64,000 bases of DNA from Pseudoselenomonas ruminantium. GTDB lineage: Bacteria > Bacillota > Negativicutes > Selenomonadales > Selenomonadaceae. The notes beneath the pieces were generated by a model. That model was not told where the DNA came from, made no database searches, and worked only from the letters and a program-made list of their open reading frames with translations. A program made the translations under genes and the position numbers. Shown here piece by piece: positions 8,902 through 18,140 of the stretch (positions are counted from its first letter, which is position 1; every line of letters begins with the position of its first letter). The stretch is from contig SVBZ01000048.1 in NCBI GenBank assembly GCA_015058575.1, positions 102,102-166,101 on the forward strand, in the 5' to 3' direction.

Positions 8902-11379
8902 TTGGTAGAATTACTGGCACCTGCTGGCAGCCGTGAAGCGCTCACAGCTGCTGTGGAAAGCGGGGCAAATGCCGTATACCTTGCGGGCAGCATGTTTGGT
9001 GCCCGCGCTTATGCGAATAATTTCGATGAGGATGGCCTGCGCGAGGCCATCCGTTTTGCACACTTACGGGGTGTGCGCATAAACGTGACGGTAAACACGA
9101 TCGTGAGCGATGAAGAGCTGCCGGCCATCAAGGATTACCTGCGGTTTTTGGCCGCTGCGGGCGCCGATGCCATCCTCGTGCAGGATTTAGGTGTTGCCAA
9201 GCTGGCGCGTGAAATCGTGCCGGAGCTGCCACTGCATGCGAGCACGCAGATGACGGTGCACAGCCTCGAAGGCGTGCTGGCACTGCAGGAGCTTGGCTTT
9301 ACGCGTGTCGTTTTGTCACGTGAGCTTTCGCTCAAGGAGATTCGCCATATCTGTGCGAACTGCGAGGTGGAGATCGAGGTCTTCATGCATGGGGCCCTTT
9401 GCGTCTGCTATTCGGGACAATGCCTGATGAGCAGCATGATCGGCGGCCGCAGCGGCAATCGTGGCCGCTGTGCCCAGCCTTGCCGCTTGCCGTATACGCT
9501 GGTCGATGAAAAAGGCGAGGATGTGCTGGGGGACAAAGCTGGAAGTTATCTGCTTTCGCCGCGTGATCTCAATACGATCGACGTCATTCCCGAGCTTATC
9601 GATGCCGGTGTCGCCTCGCTCAAGATCGAAGGCCGCATGAAGCGTCCCGAGTATGTCGCGACGGTTGTTGGCACATACCGGCAGGCCATCGATACGTATT
9701 ATGCTGGTGCGGGGTATAAGGTCGCAGATGAGGCGCGTGATAATCTCGCCCAGATTTTCAACCGTGACTTTACGACGGCATACCTTTTGGACCGGCCGGG
9801 CAAAAACATGATGAGCGACCGCCGTCCCAATAACCGCGGCTTGCTGATTGGCCGCGTAACGGCATATGACTGGGACAGACGCGTGGTGACGGTCAAGCTC
9901 AGCGGCCGGCTGGCACTGGGCGATCAGGTCGATTTCTGGGTCAAGGTCGGCGGCCGGGTAACGGCTACGATTCACGAACTTACAGATGCCAAGGGCAATA
10001 GCATTGCCTTTGGGCAGGCCGGGGATACGGTCGCCTTTGCCATCCCGTCGGCCGTGCGCGATCATGACCGCGTGTTCAAGGTCTACGATGCTGCGTTGAT
10101 GGAAAAGGGCAAGGCGATGTATACGGCTGGGGCCCCCGTGTGCCGCATCCCGATTTCGGTTCGTGTAACAGCTGCCATCGGCAAACCGCTGACAATTGAG
10201 CTTGATGACGGCAAGGGGCATATCGCCAGCGCGGCTACGGCCTTTATCGGCGAACCGGCGCGCAAGCGGCCGCTGTCAGAAGAGGTCGTGCGCAAGCAGG
10301 TCGAGCGCCTCGGCACATCGGTCTATGCGCTATCGGATCTTAGTGTCAGCATCGAAGGCGATGTCATGGTACCGATGAGCGAAATCAATGAGGCACGCCG
10401 CCAGGCTGTCGAGCAGCTCGATGCGCTGCGGCTGGCAGAGTTTGCGTTCCCGCCGCGCAAGTTCGCTGCACTTGCTGAGCCGCGCCCGCTGCCGGAGACC
10501 AAAGCGCAGCTTATGGCCGCTGTCGATACGTTGGAAAAGATGAAGGCCGCCATCGAAGGCGGTGCCGATGGTATTTTATTCGGTGGCGAATCCTATGCGC
10601 ATCGGACAATCGCTTTGGCCGATTATGAGGCGGCCTGGCAGCTGGCCAAGGAGGCAGGCATCCGCATCGATTTCAATCTGCCACGCATCATCAAGCAGAA
10701 TCATCAGAAAGCAGTAGAAAAGCTGTTGCTGGCCTGGCAGCAAACGTGCCGTCCGGCAGCCGTGCATGTGCATAATATCGGCGCTGCGGCGCTCGTCAAG
10801 CGGCTGACCGATTTGCCTGTGCATGCCGATTATTCGCTGATTGCGTACAATAAAGCGATGCTGGCATTCCTCAAGGCATATGGCGTTGCGGAGGCGACTT
10901 TGTCGCCGGAACTCAGTTTCAAGCAGGTACAGGCGCTGGCAAAAGATGCGCCGCTGCCGCTTACCTGCATCGTGCATGGACGCTTGGAACTCATGGTTTC
11001 TGAGTACTGCGTGACGGGCAGCTTCCTTGGCGGTGTGGATAAGGGGGCCTGCAGTCAGCCTTGTACCAAGGGGCATTATGCCCTCAAGGATCGCAAGGAG
11101 GCTCTGTTCCCGCTCGTGATGGATCAGTACTGTCATATGCATCTTCTGAACAGCAAGAGCCTTTCGATGCTGCCGCATGCGATGAAGTTTGCGCCGCTAT
11201 CCGTCAGCATGCGCATTGAGGCCCGGGCGATGGCGGCTGACGAGATCCGCCATATCGTCAAGGCCTACCGCCAGGCGATGCGTCTGCCTGCTGACCTCGA
11301 TGAGGCACAGCAGGCCTGGATAAAGGCGCAGGAAGGCGAAGATATCACGCGGGGGCATTTTTTCCGAGGAGTGCTTTAA
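8902..11379 (+). CDS. Large U32-family protein (RlhA-like, two U32 modules)
   Basis: About 825 aa. The N-terminus VELLAPAGSREALTAAVESG and the signature HGALCVCYSGQC with SGNRGRCAQPC identify a U32 domain. A DUF3656-like middle follows, then a second U32-like module with IVHGRLELMVSEYC and a further Cys cluster GACSQPC. U32 proteins of this kind (RlhA, TrhP) take part in RNA hydroxylation rather than proteolysis, with cysteines ligating Fe-S. The TTG at 8902 is preferred because GGGAGG lies 8 bases upstream and it gives the family-like start; ATG codons at 8881 and 8896 are in frame but badly spaced. Confidence 0.85.
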   Translation: MVELLAPAGSREALTAAVESGANAVYLAGSMFGARAYANNFDEDGLREAIRFAHLRGVRINVTVNTIVSDEELPAIKDYLRFLAAAGADAILVQDLGVAKLAREIVPELPLHASTQMTVHSLEGVLALQELGFTRVVLSRELSLKEIRHICANCEVEIEVFMHGALCVCYSGQCLMSSMIGGRSGNRGRCAQPCRLPYTLVDEKGEDVLGDKAGSYLLSPRDLNTIDVIPELIDAGVASLKIEGRMKRPEYVATVVGTYRQAIDTYYAGAGYKVADEARDNLAQIFNRDFTTAYLLDRPGKNMMSDRRPNNRGLLIGRVTAYDWDRRVVTVKLSGRLALGDQVDFWVKVGGRVTATIHELTDAKGNSIAFGQAGDTVAFAIPSAVRDHDRVFKVYDAALMEKGKAMYTAGAPVCRIPISVRVTAAIGKPLTIELDDGKGHIASAATAFIGEPARKRPLSEEVVRKQVERLGTSVYALSDLSVSIEGDVMVPMSEINEARRQAVEQLDALRLAEFAFPPRKFAALAEPRPLPETKAQLMAAVDTLEKMKAAIEGGADGILFGGESYAHRTIALADYEAAWQLAKEAGIRIDFNLPRIIKQNHQKAVEKLLLAWQQTCRPAAVHVHNIGAAALVKRLTDLPVHADYSLIAYNKAMLAFLKAYGVAEATLSPELSFKQVQALAKDAPLPLTCIVHGRLELMVSEYCVTGSFLGGVDKGACSQPCTKGHYALKDRKEALFPLVMDQYCHMHLLNSKSLSMLPHAMKFAPLSVSMRIEARAMAADEIRHIVKAYRQAMRLPADLDEAQQAWIKAQEGEDITRGHFFRGVL

Positions 11380-11381
11380 CA

Positions 11382-13760
11382 ATGGAAAATGAATCGTTTA
11401 AGATATTAGAATATGAGAAAATCACGGCGATGCTCGAAGAGCGGGCTGGGTCAGCGCTGGGCAAGGAAAAGGCACGGCTGCTCTTTCCAAGTTCCGATAT
11501 CGCTGAGATTGCCGAGTGGCAGCAGGAAACGGATGAGGCTGTGCAGGTCTATGCTATGACCGCACCACCGCTGGGCGGCATCCGCGATATACGCCCGCTG
11601 CTCAAGAAAGCGGGCAAGGGCGCTGTGCTCGATCTTGCAGAAATGCAGGAGGTCATGAGCACGCTCTATGCCATGCGCAATGTCAAATATTTCTTCCGCG
11701 ATCTGGAAGCCGAGGTGCCGCTGCTAAAGGAGTGGGCGCGTTCGCTGGAGATTCTTGGCCAGCTTGAGCGCAATCTTGGCAACACGATCGATGAGCATGG
11801 CAACATGCGCGAAGATGCGAGCGTCGAGCTGCGCCGCATCCGCCGCGAGCTTAAGTCGTCGCAGGTGCGCATAAAGGATAAGATCAACAGTATCCTTCAC
11901 GATGCGGCATATCAGAAAATGTTCCAGGATGCTATCGTCACAGTGCGCGATGAGCGCTATGTGCTGCCAGTCAAGGCTGAATACCGCGCGCATTTCCCTG
12001 GTCTTATCCATGACCAGTCGGCGAGTGGGTCGACGCTGTTCATCGAGCCGATGGCGGTGGTGGAGCTCAATAACGATGTCAAGCAGCTGACGCTGGCGGA
12101 GCAGCAGGAAGTACAGCGTATCCTGCGGCAATTGTCGCAGGAAATCAGCCGCGATAGTGAACCGCTCACGGCCAATTGCATGATACTGGCAGATATTGAC
12201 TTTGCATTTGCCAAGGCGAAGCTGGCCCGGGATATGGAGGCAACACGGCCACTGCTCAATACGGAAGGGCGGACCGTGCTCAAGAATGCGCGCCACCCGT
12301 TGATTCCGCGCGACAAAGTCGTACCGACGAGCATCACGCTGGGCGATGGCTACCGCATGCTGCTCATAACGGGCCCGAATACCGGTGGTAAGACGGTCAG
12401 CATGAAAACGCTGGGCCTTATGGTACTCATGGCTCAGTCGGGCTGCTATCTGCCGGTCGCTGCCGATTCGGAGATCGCGGTCTATCAGAATGTCTATGCC
12501 GACATCGGCGATGAGCAGAGCATCGAGCAGAGCCTGTCGACTTTTTCGGCGCATATGACTCATATCGTGCGTATTCTCGACAAGGTTGAAAGCGACGATC
12601 TGCTGCTGCTCGATGAGCTTGGGGCGGGCACCGATCCTGAGGAAGGTGCGGCACTTGCGATGTCCATCCTCGAGCGTCTGCTCGATGTGCGGGCAACGAC
12701 TGTGGCAACGACGCATTATTCGGAGCTCAAGACGTTTGCTTATACGCGCGAGGGCATCGAAAATGCCTGCGTGGAATTTGACGTCGAGACCCTGCGGCCG
12801 ACCTATCGCTTGCTCATCGGCATTCCGGGTGCGAGCAATGCCTTTGCCATCAGCCAGCGGCTCGGTCTTTCTGACTCGCTTATCCTGCGGGCTAAGCAGC
12901 TGGTCAAGGCTGACCATGCCCAGTTTGAGCATGTCATCAACCAGCTTGAGAATGAAAAGATGATGTATGAGCAGATGAACGCCGACATCCGCGAGCGCCA
13001 GCAGCGGGTCACGCAGCTCGAGCGCAAACTTGAGGATGCGAAGGCGGAGCTCGCGAAGAAGAAGGGCGATATCATCCGCAAGGCCAAGGAGAAGAGTGCC
13101 GCGATGATCCGCCAGACGCGGCGTGAGTCCGAGGAAGTCATAAAGGATCTCAAGGAGCAGTTTGATGACCAGGGCATCCGGGCGCGCCAGCAGGCCATCC
13201 AGGAAGCGCGGGCCAAGATCAATGAGGCTTCTGACCGTGCAAGGCCGGGCATCATGGCGCAGAAAGGCGTCGGCAAGAAGATTGATGTCAAGACGCTGGT
13301 GCCGGGCGATGTCATCTATGTCAAAAAGCTGGACCAGAAGGGGACGGTCCTTGAAGTGCAGGGCAAGGAGCTCACAGTGCAGCTCGGCGGCCTGCGGACC
13401 AAGGTCAAGGCCTCGGGCTGTACGTTCCTTTCCCATGCGGAAAAGGAGAAGGCTCCGGTGGCAACCGGCAGGAAGCGCACGACGCAATCGGGCTCATTCC
13501 TGCAGAAGACGCAGAACATCGGCCGCGATATCGATATCCGCGGCATGATGGTCGATGAGGCAGAAGTCGTGCTCGGCAAGTTCATCGATGATGCCGTTAT
13601 CGCGGGGCTCACGCAGGTGCTTGTCATTCATGGCAAGGGAACGGGTGCACTCCGCAAGGGCGTTCATGAATATTTCAAACATCACCGCAATGTGGCCAAA
13701 TTCCAATTTGCTGATATCAATGAGGGCGGAACCGGTGCTACCATCGTAGACCTCAAATAA
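11382..13760 (+). CDS. mutS2: MutS2-family protein
   Basis: 792 aa. Walker A GPNTGGKT lies near residue 330, the Walker B region is DLLLLDELGAGTDPEEGAAL, and TTHYSELKTFA follows. A long coiled coil sits at about residues 510-620. The C-terminal Smr domain contains DIRGMMVDEAE and VIHGKGTGALR. MutS2 acts on branched DNA and also as a sensor of collided ribosomes in Firmicutes; it is not the mismatch-repair MutS, since the mismatch-recognition domain is missing. It begins 2 bases after the U32 gene. Confidence 0.96.
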   Translation: MENESFKILEYEKITAMLEERAGSALGKEKARLLFPSSDIAEIAEWQQETDEAVQVYAMTAPPLGGIRDIRPLLKKAGKGAVLDLAEMQEVMSTLYAMRNVKYFFRDLEAEVPLLKEWARSLEILGQLERNLGNTIDEHGNMREDASVELRRIRRELKSSQVRIKDKINSILHDAAYQKMFQDAIVTVRDERYVLPVKAEYRAHFPGLIHDQSASGSTLFIEPMAVVELNNDVKQLTLAEQQEVQRILRQLSQEISRDSEPLTANCMILADIDFAFAKAKLARDMEATRPLLNTEGRTVLKNARHPLIPRDKVVPTSITLGDGYRMLLITGPNTGGKTVSMKTLGLMVLMAQSGCYLPVAADSEIAVYQNVYADIGDEQSIEQSLSTFSAHMTHIVRILDKVESDDLLLLDELGAGTDPEEGAALAMSILERLLDVRATTVATTHYSELKTFAYTREGIENACVEFDVETLRPTYRLLIGIPGASNAFAISQRLGLSDSLILRAKQLVKADHAQFEHVINQLENEKMMYEQMNADIRERQQRVTQLERKLEDAKAELAKKKGDIIRKAKEKSAAMIRQTRRESEEVIKDLKEQFDDQGIRARQQAIQEARAKINEASDRARPGIMAQKGVGKKIDVKTLVPGDVIYVKKLDQKGTVLEVQGKELTVQLGGLRTKVKASGCTFLSHAEKEKAPVATGRKRTTQSGSFLQKTQNIGRDIDIRGMMVDEAEVVLGKFIDDAVIAGLTQVLVIHGKGTGALRKGVHEYFKHHRNVAKFQFADINEGGTGATIVDLK

Positions 13761-13850
13761 GCAGAAAACAACGATTTGAGCTGTTCATTTCATAGACGAT
13801 ACATTCGATTTGTGATAAAATGAAAAAGTATAAATTTAAGGAGGCAGCTC

Positions 13851-15959
13851 ATGGAGAAACGTTCAAATACGAATACGAGCCGTCAAAAACGTCCCGCAAA
13901 AAGTGGCAGCAGCAACGTCAAAAAAGTCATCCTCGGCTTTGGCCTGGTCATCCTGGTCATGGTCACGGGCATTGGCTGTGGTTTTCTGACTGCCAGCATG
14001 AATACGAAGCCCGATCTGGCAAACGATATCCTGCCGCCGGCGTCTTCGCAGATTTACGATATCAATGGCAATGAGATTGCCAATGTCCATGCGGCTGAAA
14101 ACCGCCGGCCAGTCAAGATCCAGCAGGTTCCGAAAGACTTGCAGAATGCTTTCGTGGCCGTCGAAGATAACCGCTTCTACGAACACAGTGGTGTCGATCC
14201 GCGCGGTATCCTGCGTGCGCTCTATGCCAATATCCGTGGCCGTGGCGTCTCGGAAGGCGGCTCGACCATCACGCAGCAGCTGGCAAAGAATGCGTATCTG
14301 ACGCAGGAACGCACGCTGACGCGTAAGATACAGGAGGTTTTCCTGGCCCTGCAGCTCGAGCGGCAGTATACAAAGCAGGAAATCCTCGAGATGTATATGA
14401 ACCAGATCTATTTTGGACAGGGTGCTTATGGCGTACAGGCAGCAGCGCAGACTTACTTCGGCAAGAACGTCGAGGATCTGACGCTCAATGAATGTGCCAT
14501 GCTTGCCGGTATCCCGAAGAGCCCGAACTATTACTCGCCGCTCAACAATCTCGATGCCGCACAGGAGCGCAAGGGCACAGTCCTTGACCAGATGGCAAAA
14601 TACGGCTATATCAACAGCAGCCTGGCGGCTAAGACCAAGCCCGAGAAATTGCAGATCGTGAAGCCGGTCAAGAAGGAAAGCAATACGGAAGCTTCCTACT
14701 TTATCGATTATGTGACGCAGCTGCTCATCGATAAGTATGGCGCAGATGCTGTCTATAAAGAGGGGCTCAAGATCTATACGACCATCGATATGGACGCACA
14801 GCGTGCAGCGGAAACCGCTATGAAGCAGCTGCCGAATGTCAAGGTGGATGGCAATAAGATCCAGCAGCCGCAGGGGGCATTGGTTGCCATCGATCCGCAT
14901 AATGGCTATGTCAAGGCGATGGTCGGCGGCCGCGGTACCGATCAGTTCAACCGCGCAACGATGGCCGTACGCCAGCCAGGATCGGCCTTCAAGCCGTTTG
15001 TCTTTGTGGCGGCGCTGGAAAATAAATTCACGCCAAATACCATCATCGACGACAGTCCCATCAATATCAATGGCTGGCGGCCGCAGAACGATAGTGGCAA
15101 CTTCAGCGGCAAAGTCAAGCTAAGCGATGTGGCTCGCTATTCGATGAACGTACCGACGGTCAAGATTGCGCAGAAGATTGGCATCGATAAGCCGATTTAT
15201 TATGCGCAGGAGATGGGCATCTCGACATTTGTGCTCGACGGACCTCAGAATGACCGCACGTTGTCGACCGCTTTGGGCGGCCTGACCAAAGGTGTGACGC
15301 CATTAGAGCTCACGAGTGCATACTGCACGTTTGCCAATAAGGGCGTTCATGTCAATCCGGTCGTAGTCATCAAAGTGCTTGACCGCAATGGCAAGGTGCT
15401 TGAGCAGGCGGAACCCAAACAGCGCAGCGTCGTCAGCGAAAGCAGTGCCGTAGAGCTTACGGATATGCTCGAGGGCGTTATCAAGAAGGGTACCGGTACG
15501 CGGGCCAATATCGGCCGTCCGGCTGCTGGCAAGACTGGTACGACGAGTGACTATCACGATGCCTGGTTTGTTGGCTATACGCCCGATCTCGTCTGCGGTG
15601 TCTGGGTTGGCAACGATGACAATACGCCAATGAATGGTGTCATGGGCGGCCAGCTGCCAGCAAAGATTTGGAAAGCCTTTATGGAAAAAGCTTTGGCACA
15701 GACGCCGGCCAAGAATTTTGATGGCTCCGTTGCTTCGAAGCATGACAGCATCGGCGAGCTGGAAAATGATAAGAAGACCGAAGTCAAGAAAAAGGACGAT
15801 GGCAAGAAGAAGGACGAGAAAAACGCCAAGGATGACAAGTCAAATGGCGGCAAGCAGGGCAAGGGGACAGATTCCCCTGCCGGCCAGAAGAATACGCCGT
15901 CTGCCCCCGAGGCAATCGCTCCTGAGCCGGGTGGCGGCATAGCCAAGGGCCGTAATTGA
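13851..15959 (+). CDS. Class A penicillin-binding protein (PBP1A family)
   Basis: 702 aa bifunctional peptidoglycan synthase. A short basic cytoplasmic tail is followed by a membrane anchor (VILGFGLVILVMVTGIGCGF). The GT51 transglycosylase domain shows EDNRFYEHSGVDP and GGSTITQQLAKN. The transpeptidase domain shows the SxxK serine motif PGSAFKPF, then SMN, and KTGTT. The C-terminus is a Lys/Asp-rich, then Pro/Gly-rich low-complexity tail of about 70 residues. AAGGAGG precedes the ATG at good spacing. Confidence 0.95.
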   Translation: MEKRSNTNTSRQKRPAKSGSSNVKKVILGFGLVILVMVTGIGCGFLTASMNTKPDLANDILPPASSQIYDINGNEIANVHAAENRRPVKIQQVPKDLQNAFVAVEDNRFYEHSGVDPRGILRALYANIRGRGVSEGGSTITQQLAKNAYLTQERTLTRKIQEVFLALQLERQYTKQEILEMYMNQIYFGQGAYGVQAAAQTYFGKNVEDLTLNECAMLAGIPKSPNYYSPLNNLDAAQERKGTVLDQMAKYGYINSSLAAKTKPEKLQIVKPVKKESNTEASYFIDYVTQLLIDKYGADAVYKEGLKIYTTIDMDAQRAAETAMKQLPNVKVDGNKIQQPQGALVAIDPHNGYVKAMVGGRGTDQFNRATMAVRQPGSAFKPFVFVAALENKFTPNTIIDDSPININGWRPQNDSGNFSGKVKLSDVARYSMNVPTVKIAQKIGIDKPIYYAQEMGISTFVLDGPQNDRTLSTALGGLTKGVTPLELTSAYCTFANKGVHVNPVVVIKVLDRNGKVLEQAEPKQRSVVSESSAVELTDMLEGVIKKGTGTRANIGRPAAGKTGTTSDYHDAWFVGYTPDLVCGVWVGNDDNTPMNGVMGGQLPAKIWKAFMEKALAQTPAKNFDGSVASKHDSIGELENDKKTEVKKKDDGKKKDEKNAKDDKSNGGKQGKGTDSPAGQKNTPSAPEAIAPEPGGGIAKGRN

Positions 15960-16002
15960 TTTGCAGTAATGATTTGTAGTAAGTCCCAAAGGAGAGAGTT
16001 TG

Positions 16003-17211
16003 TTGGCTAATGTATTTGATACTTTGAAAGAACGCGGTTTCATCGCGCAATGCACGAACGAAGAGGAGCTCAGAGAGCTTTTTGATAAGGAGAAGGTTAC
16101 GTTCTATATCGGCTTCGACCCGACGGCGGACAGCCTGCATGCGGGCCATTTCATCGCGCTGATGGCGATGGCTCATATGCAGCGGGCTGGTCATCGTCCC
16201 ATCTGCCTTGTCGGTGGTGGTACGGGTACGGTCGGCGATCCGTCAGGCCGTACGGATATGCGCCGGATGCTGACCGATGAAGACATTGAGCATAACTGCG
16301 AGTGCTTCAAGAAGCAGATTGCCCGCTTTATCGATTTCAGCGATGACAAGGCCATCATGGTTAATAATGGCGACTGGCTGCGCAAGCTCAATTACATCGA
16401 TTTGCTGCGCGAAGTCGGTGCCTGCTTTACGGTCAATCGCATGCTGGCTGCTGACTGCTATAAGCAGCGCTGGGAAAAGGGACTTACGTTCCTGGAATTC
16501 AACTATATGATCATGCAGGGCTACGATTTCCTCGAGCTCAACCGCCGCTATGGCTGCAAACTCGAGATGGGCGGTGACGACCAGTGGTCAAATATCATCG
16601 CTGGTGTCGAGCTCAACCGCCGCAAGAACAATACCGCTGTCTATGGCTTGACGAACAAGCTCCTTACTAAGAGCGACGGCAAGAAGATGGGTAAGACTGC
16701 TGGCGGTGCGCTCTGGCTCGATGCAGAAAAGACCAGCCCGTATGAGTTCTACCAGTACTGGCGCAACGTCGATGATGCGGATGTCGAGAACTGCCTTGCC
16801 CTGCTCACGTTCCTGCCGATGGATGAGGTTCGCCGTCTCGGCGCACTTCAGGATTCGGCTATCAATGAGGCCAAGAAGATCCTGGCCTATGAGGTCACGA
16901 AAATCGTTCATGGCGAGCAGGCTGCCGCGGAGGCTAAAGCGGCAGCTGAGGCCATGTTCGGTGGCTCGGGTGCCGGTGCGAACATTCCTGAGGTCAAGGC
17001 GGCTGCCGGCGATAAACTGCTGGATGTCATGGCTGCCGGCAAGATCGTTGCGTCGAAGGGCGAGGGCCGCCGTTTGATCCAGCAGAATGGTGTAGCTCTC
17101 AACGATGTCAAAGTAGCTGATGTTGACTATGTGCTGACGGAGACTGACTTCAAAGATGGCGAGGCTATCTTGAAGAAGGGCAAGAAAAAATATTATAAGC
17201 TTGTAAAATGA
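16003..17211 (+). CDS. tyrS: Tyrosyl-tRNA synthetase
   Basis: 402 aa class I synthetase. The HIGH-type motif is LHAGHF and the KMSKS-type loop is [10 protein letters not shown], as usual in bacterial TyrS. A C-terminal S4-like domain starts near residue 340 ([20 protein letters not shown]). The start is a TTG at 16003, chosen because AAAGGAGAG lies 6-8 bases upstream and the product starts [16 protein letters not shown] as in relatives. No T-box leader fits in the 43 bases between the PBP stop and this start. Confidence 0.96.
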   Translation: MANVFDTLKERGFIAQCTNEEELRELFDKEKVTFYIGFDPTADSLHAGHFIALMAMAHMQRAGHRPICLVGGGTGTVGDPSGRTDMRRMLTDEDIEHNCECFKKQIARFIDFSDDKAIMVNNGDWLRKLNYIDLLREVGACFTVNRMLAADCYKQRWEKGLTFLEFNYMIMQGYDFLELNRRYGCKLEMGGDDQWSNIIAGVELNRRKNNTAVYGLTNKLLTKSDGKKMGKTAGGALWLDAEKTSPYEFYQYWRNVDDADVENCLALLTFLPMDEVRRLGALQDSAINEAKKILAYEVTKIVHGEQAAAEAKAAAEAMFGGSGAGANIPEVKAAAGDKLLDVMAAGKIVASKGEGRRLIQQNGVALNDVKVADVDYVLTETDFKDGEAILKKGKKKYYKLVK

Positions 17212-17213
17212 TT

Positions 17214-17251
17214 AAAAATCCTGCTGCAGAGAAATCTGTGGCAGGATTTTT
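17214..17251 (+). terminator. Rho-independent terminator after tyrS
   Basis: An 11-bp inverted repeat AAAAATCCTGC / GCAGGATTTTT immediately follows the tyrS stop; the 3' arm itself ends in T residues. Confidence 0.8.
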
Positions 17252-17344
17252 CTGTTGAACAGCGAAGAAAGTAACGGAAAAGAATTGCTGGATGCAGTGA
17301 CCGGTCAAATCGTTACAGATATTGGCATGCTGCAAAGAAAAGCA

Positions 17345-17373
17345 TTGCTTGTTTGATTACTTTACGTTATAAT
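17345..17373 (+). promoter_or_regulatory. Promoter driving the CAP-protein leader
   Basis: TTGCTT, a 17-base spacer and a perfect TATAAT. It predicts a transcript start near 17380, about 215 bases before the next start codon. Confidence 0.7.
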
Positions 17374-17379
17374 ATAACT

Positions 17380-17594
17380 AAGAAGAATGCTGTAAAACTG
17401 AATAGCAAAAACGGGATTGCTGCAGTCATGCGATGGCTGCGCCAGCAGGAAACACCATTATCGAGGCTTCGATAATGGGTTCGCTGGTTTGTTGTGCGAT
17501 CGGAATCTTCCCTGCCGAGGCAGGAGGGCGCGAAGTGAGGATACCAAGTGCTCATAAGATGACGGTCAAGCGGCAAACGAAAGAGGCGAGAAAG
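17380..17594 (+). promoter_or_regulatory. Long structured 5' leader, unclassified (possible riboswitch or cis-regulator)
   Basis: No coding sequence is apparent in these roughly 215 bases. They contain a perfect 10-bp hairpin (CCATTATCGA at 17455-17464, loop GGCT, TCGATAATGG at 17469-17478). This is nested in a second helix CCAGC / GCTGG (17443-17447 and 17482-17486). A CCTGCC-GAG-GGCAGG-type hairpin lies near 17513-17528. I compared it by memory with the c-di-GMP, c-di-AMP, cobalamin, TPP, FMN, lysine and glycine consensus sequences and found no convincing match. Confidence 0.45.
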
Positions 17595-18044
17595 ATGAAA
17601 ACCTGGCGGCGGATAGTTTCCCTGCTGGTACTGGCTTTTGTCGTTTTTGCTGCTTCTTCCGCATTGGCGGCTGAGTTGGATCAGGAAGTTCTTTATCATG
17701 TCAACATCATGCGCGTTAATGCTGGCGTAGCACCGCTGGCGCTCAATCGTGAGCTTGCGGCTGCTTCGTATGTCCGTGCTGCAGAAGCAGAAGTGAATTT
17801 TGCTCATCGCCGTCCGGATGGCCGGGAAGTCAAATCGGTTTTTGCAAATGCATCTTTTGCCTGGTTCGGTGAGAACCTGGCGGTCAGCAAGAAGGCTGAT
17901 GCCGAAGCAATCGTCCGTGCCTGGATGAATTCGCCGACGCATCGTGCCAATTTACTCAATCGTCATTATACGAAGATGGGCGTTGCCTGTGTCAAGGGAA
18001 ATGATGGACGGTATTATTGGGCACAGGAGATGGCTTCGGAGTGA
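17595..18044 (+). CDS. Secreted CAP/SCP-domain protein (YkwD-like)
   Basis: 149 aa. A clear signal peptide (MKTWRRIVSLLVLAFVVFAA, then cleavage after a SALAA site) is followed by a complete CAP domain with VNIMRVNAGVAPLALN, FAHRRPDGR, WFGENLAV, WMNSPTHRANLLN and YYWAQEM. Bacterial CAP proteins are secreted or envelope-associated and their biochemical role is usually unknown. The ATG at 17595 is preferred over a longer frame from 17433 because the signal peptide starts exactly there and the upstream region is predicted leader RNA. A terminator follows at 18077. Confidence 0.85.
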   Translation: MKTWRRIVSLLVLAFVVFAASSALAAELDQEVLYHVNIMRVNAGVAPLALNRELAAASYVRAAEAEVNFAHRRPDGREVKSVFANASFAWFGENLAVSKKADAEAIVRAWMNSPTHRANLLNRHYTKMGVACVKGNDGRYYWAQEMASE

Positions 18045-18076
18045 CTGGAGTGGCTGACAAAAGTATAATGGCAAGT

Positions 18077-18113
18077 GAATGCTTAGGGCGCAATGTCCAA
18101 GCATTCTTTTTTT
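18077..18113 (+). terminator. Rho-independent terminator between CAP gene and tpsB
   Basis: Arms GAATGCTT (18077-18084) and AAGCATTC (18099-18106) with a G/C-containing loop are followed by seven T residues. Confidence 0.8.
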
Positions 18114-18140
18114 GTACTTTTTACGAAGCAGGTGATGATG

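Noticed and set aside
15960..16002. T-box leader for tyrS
   Set aside because: Only 43 bases separate the PBP stop from the tyrS start; there is no room for a T-box and no T-box sequence.
17400..17594. c-di-GMP class I, c-di-AMP or cobalamin riboswitch in the CAP leader
   Set aside because: Pieces such as CAAACGAAAG or a GGAAAC stretch look similar, but the required conserved cores and helix order are missing.
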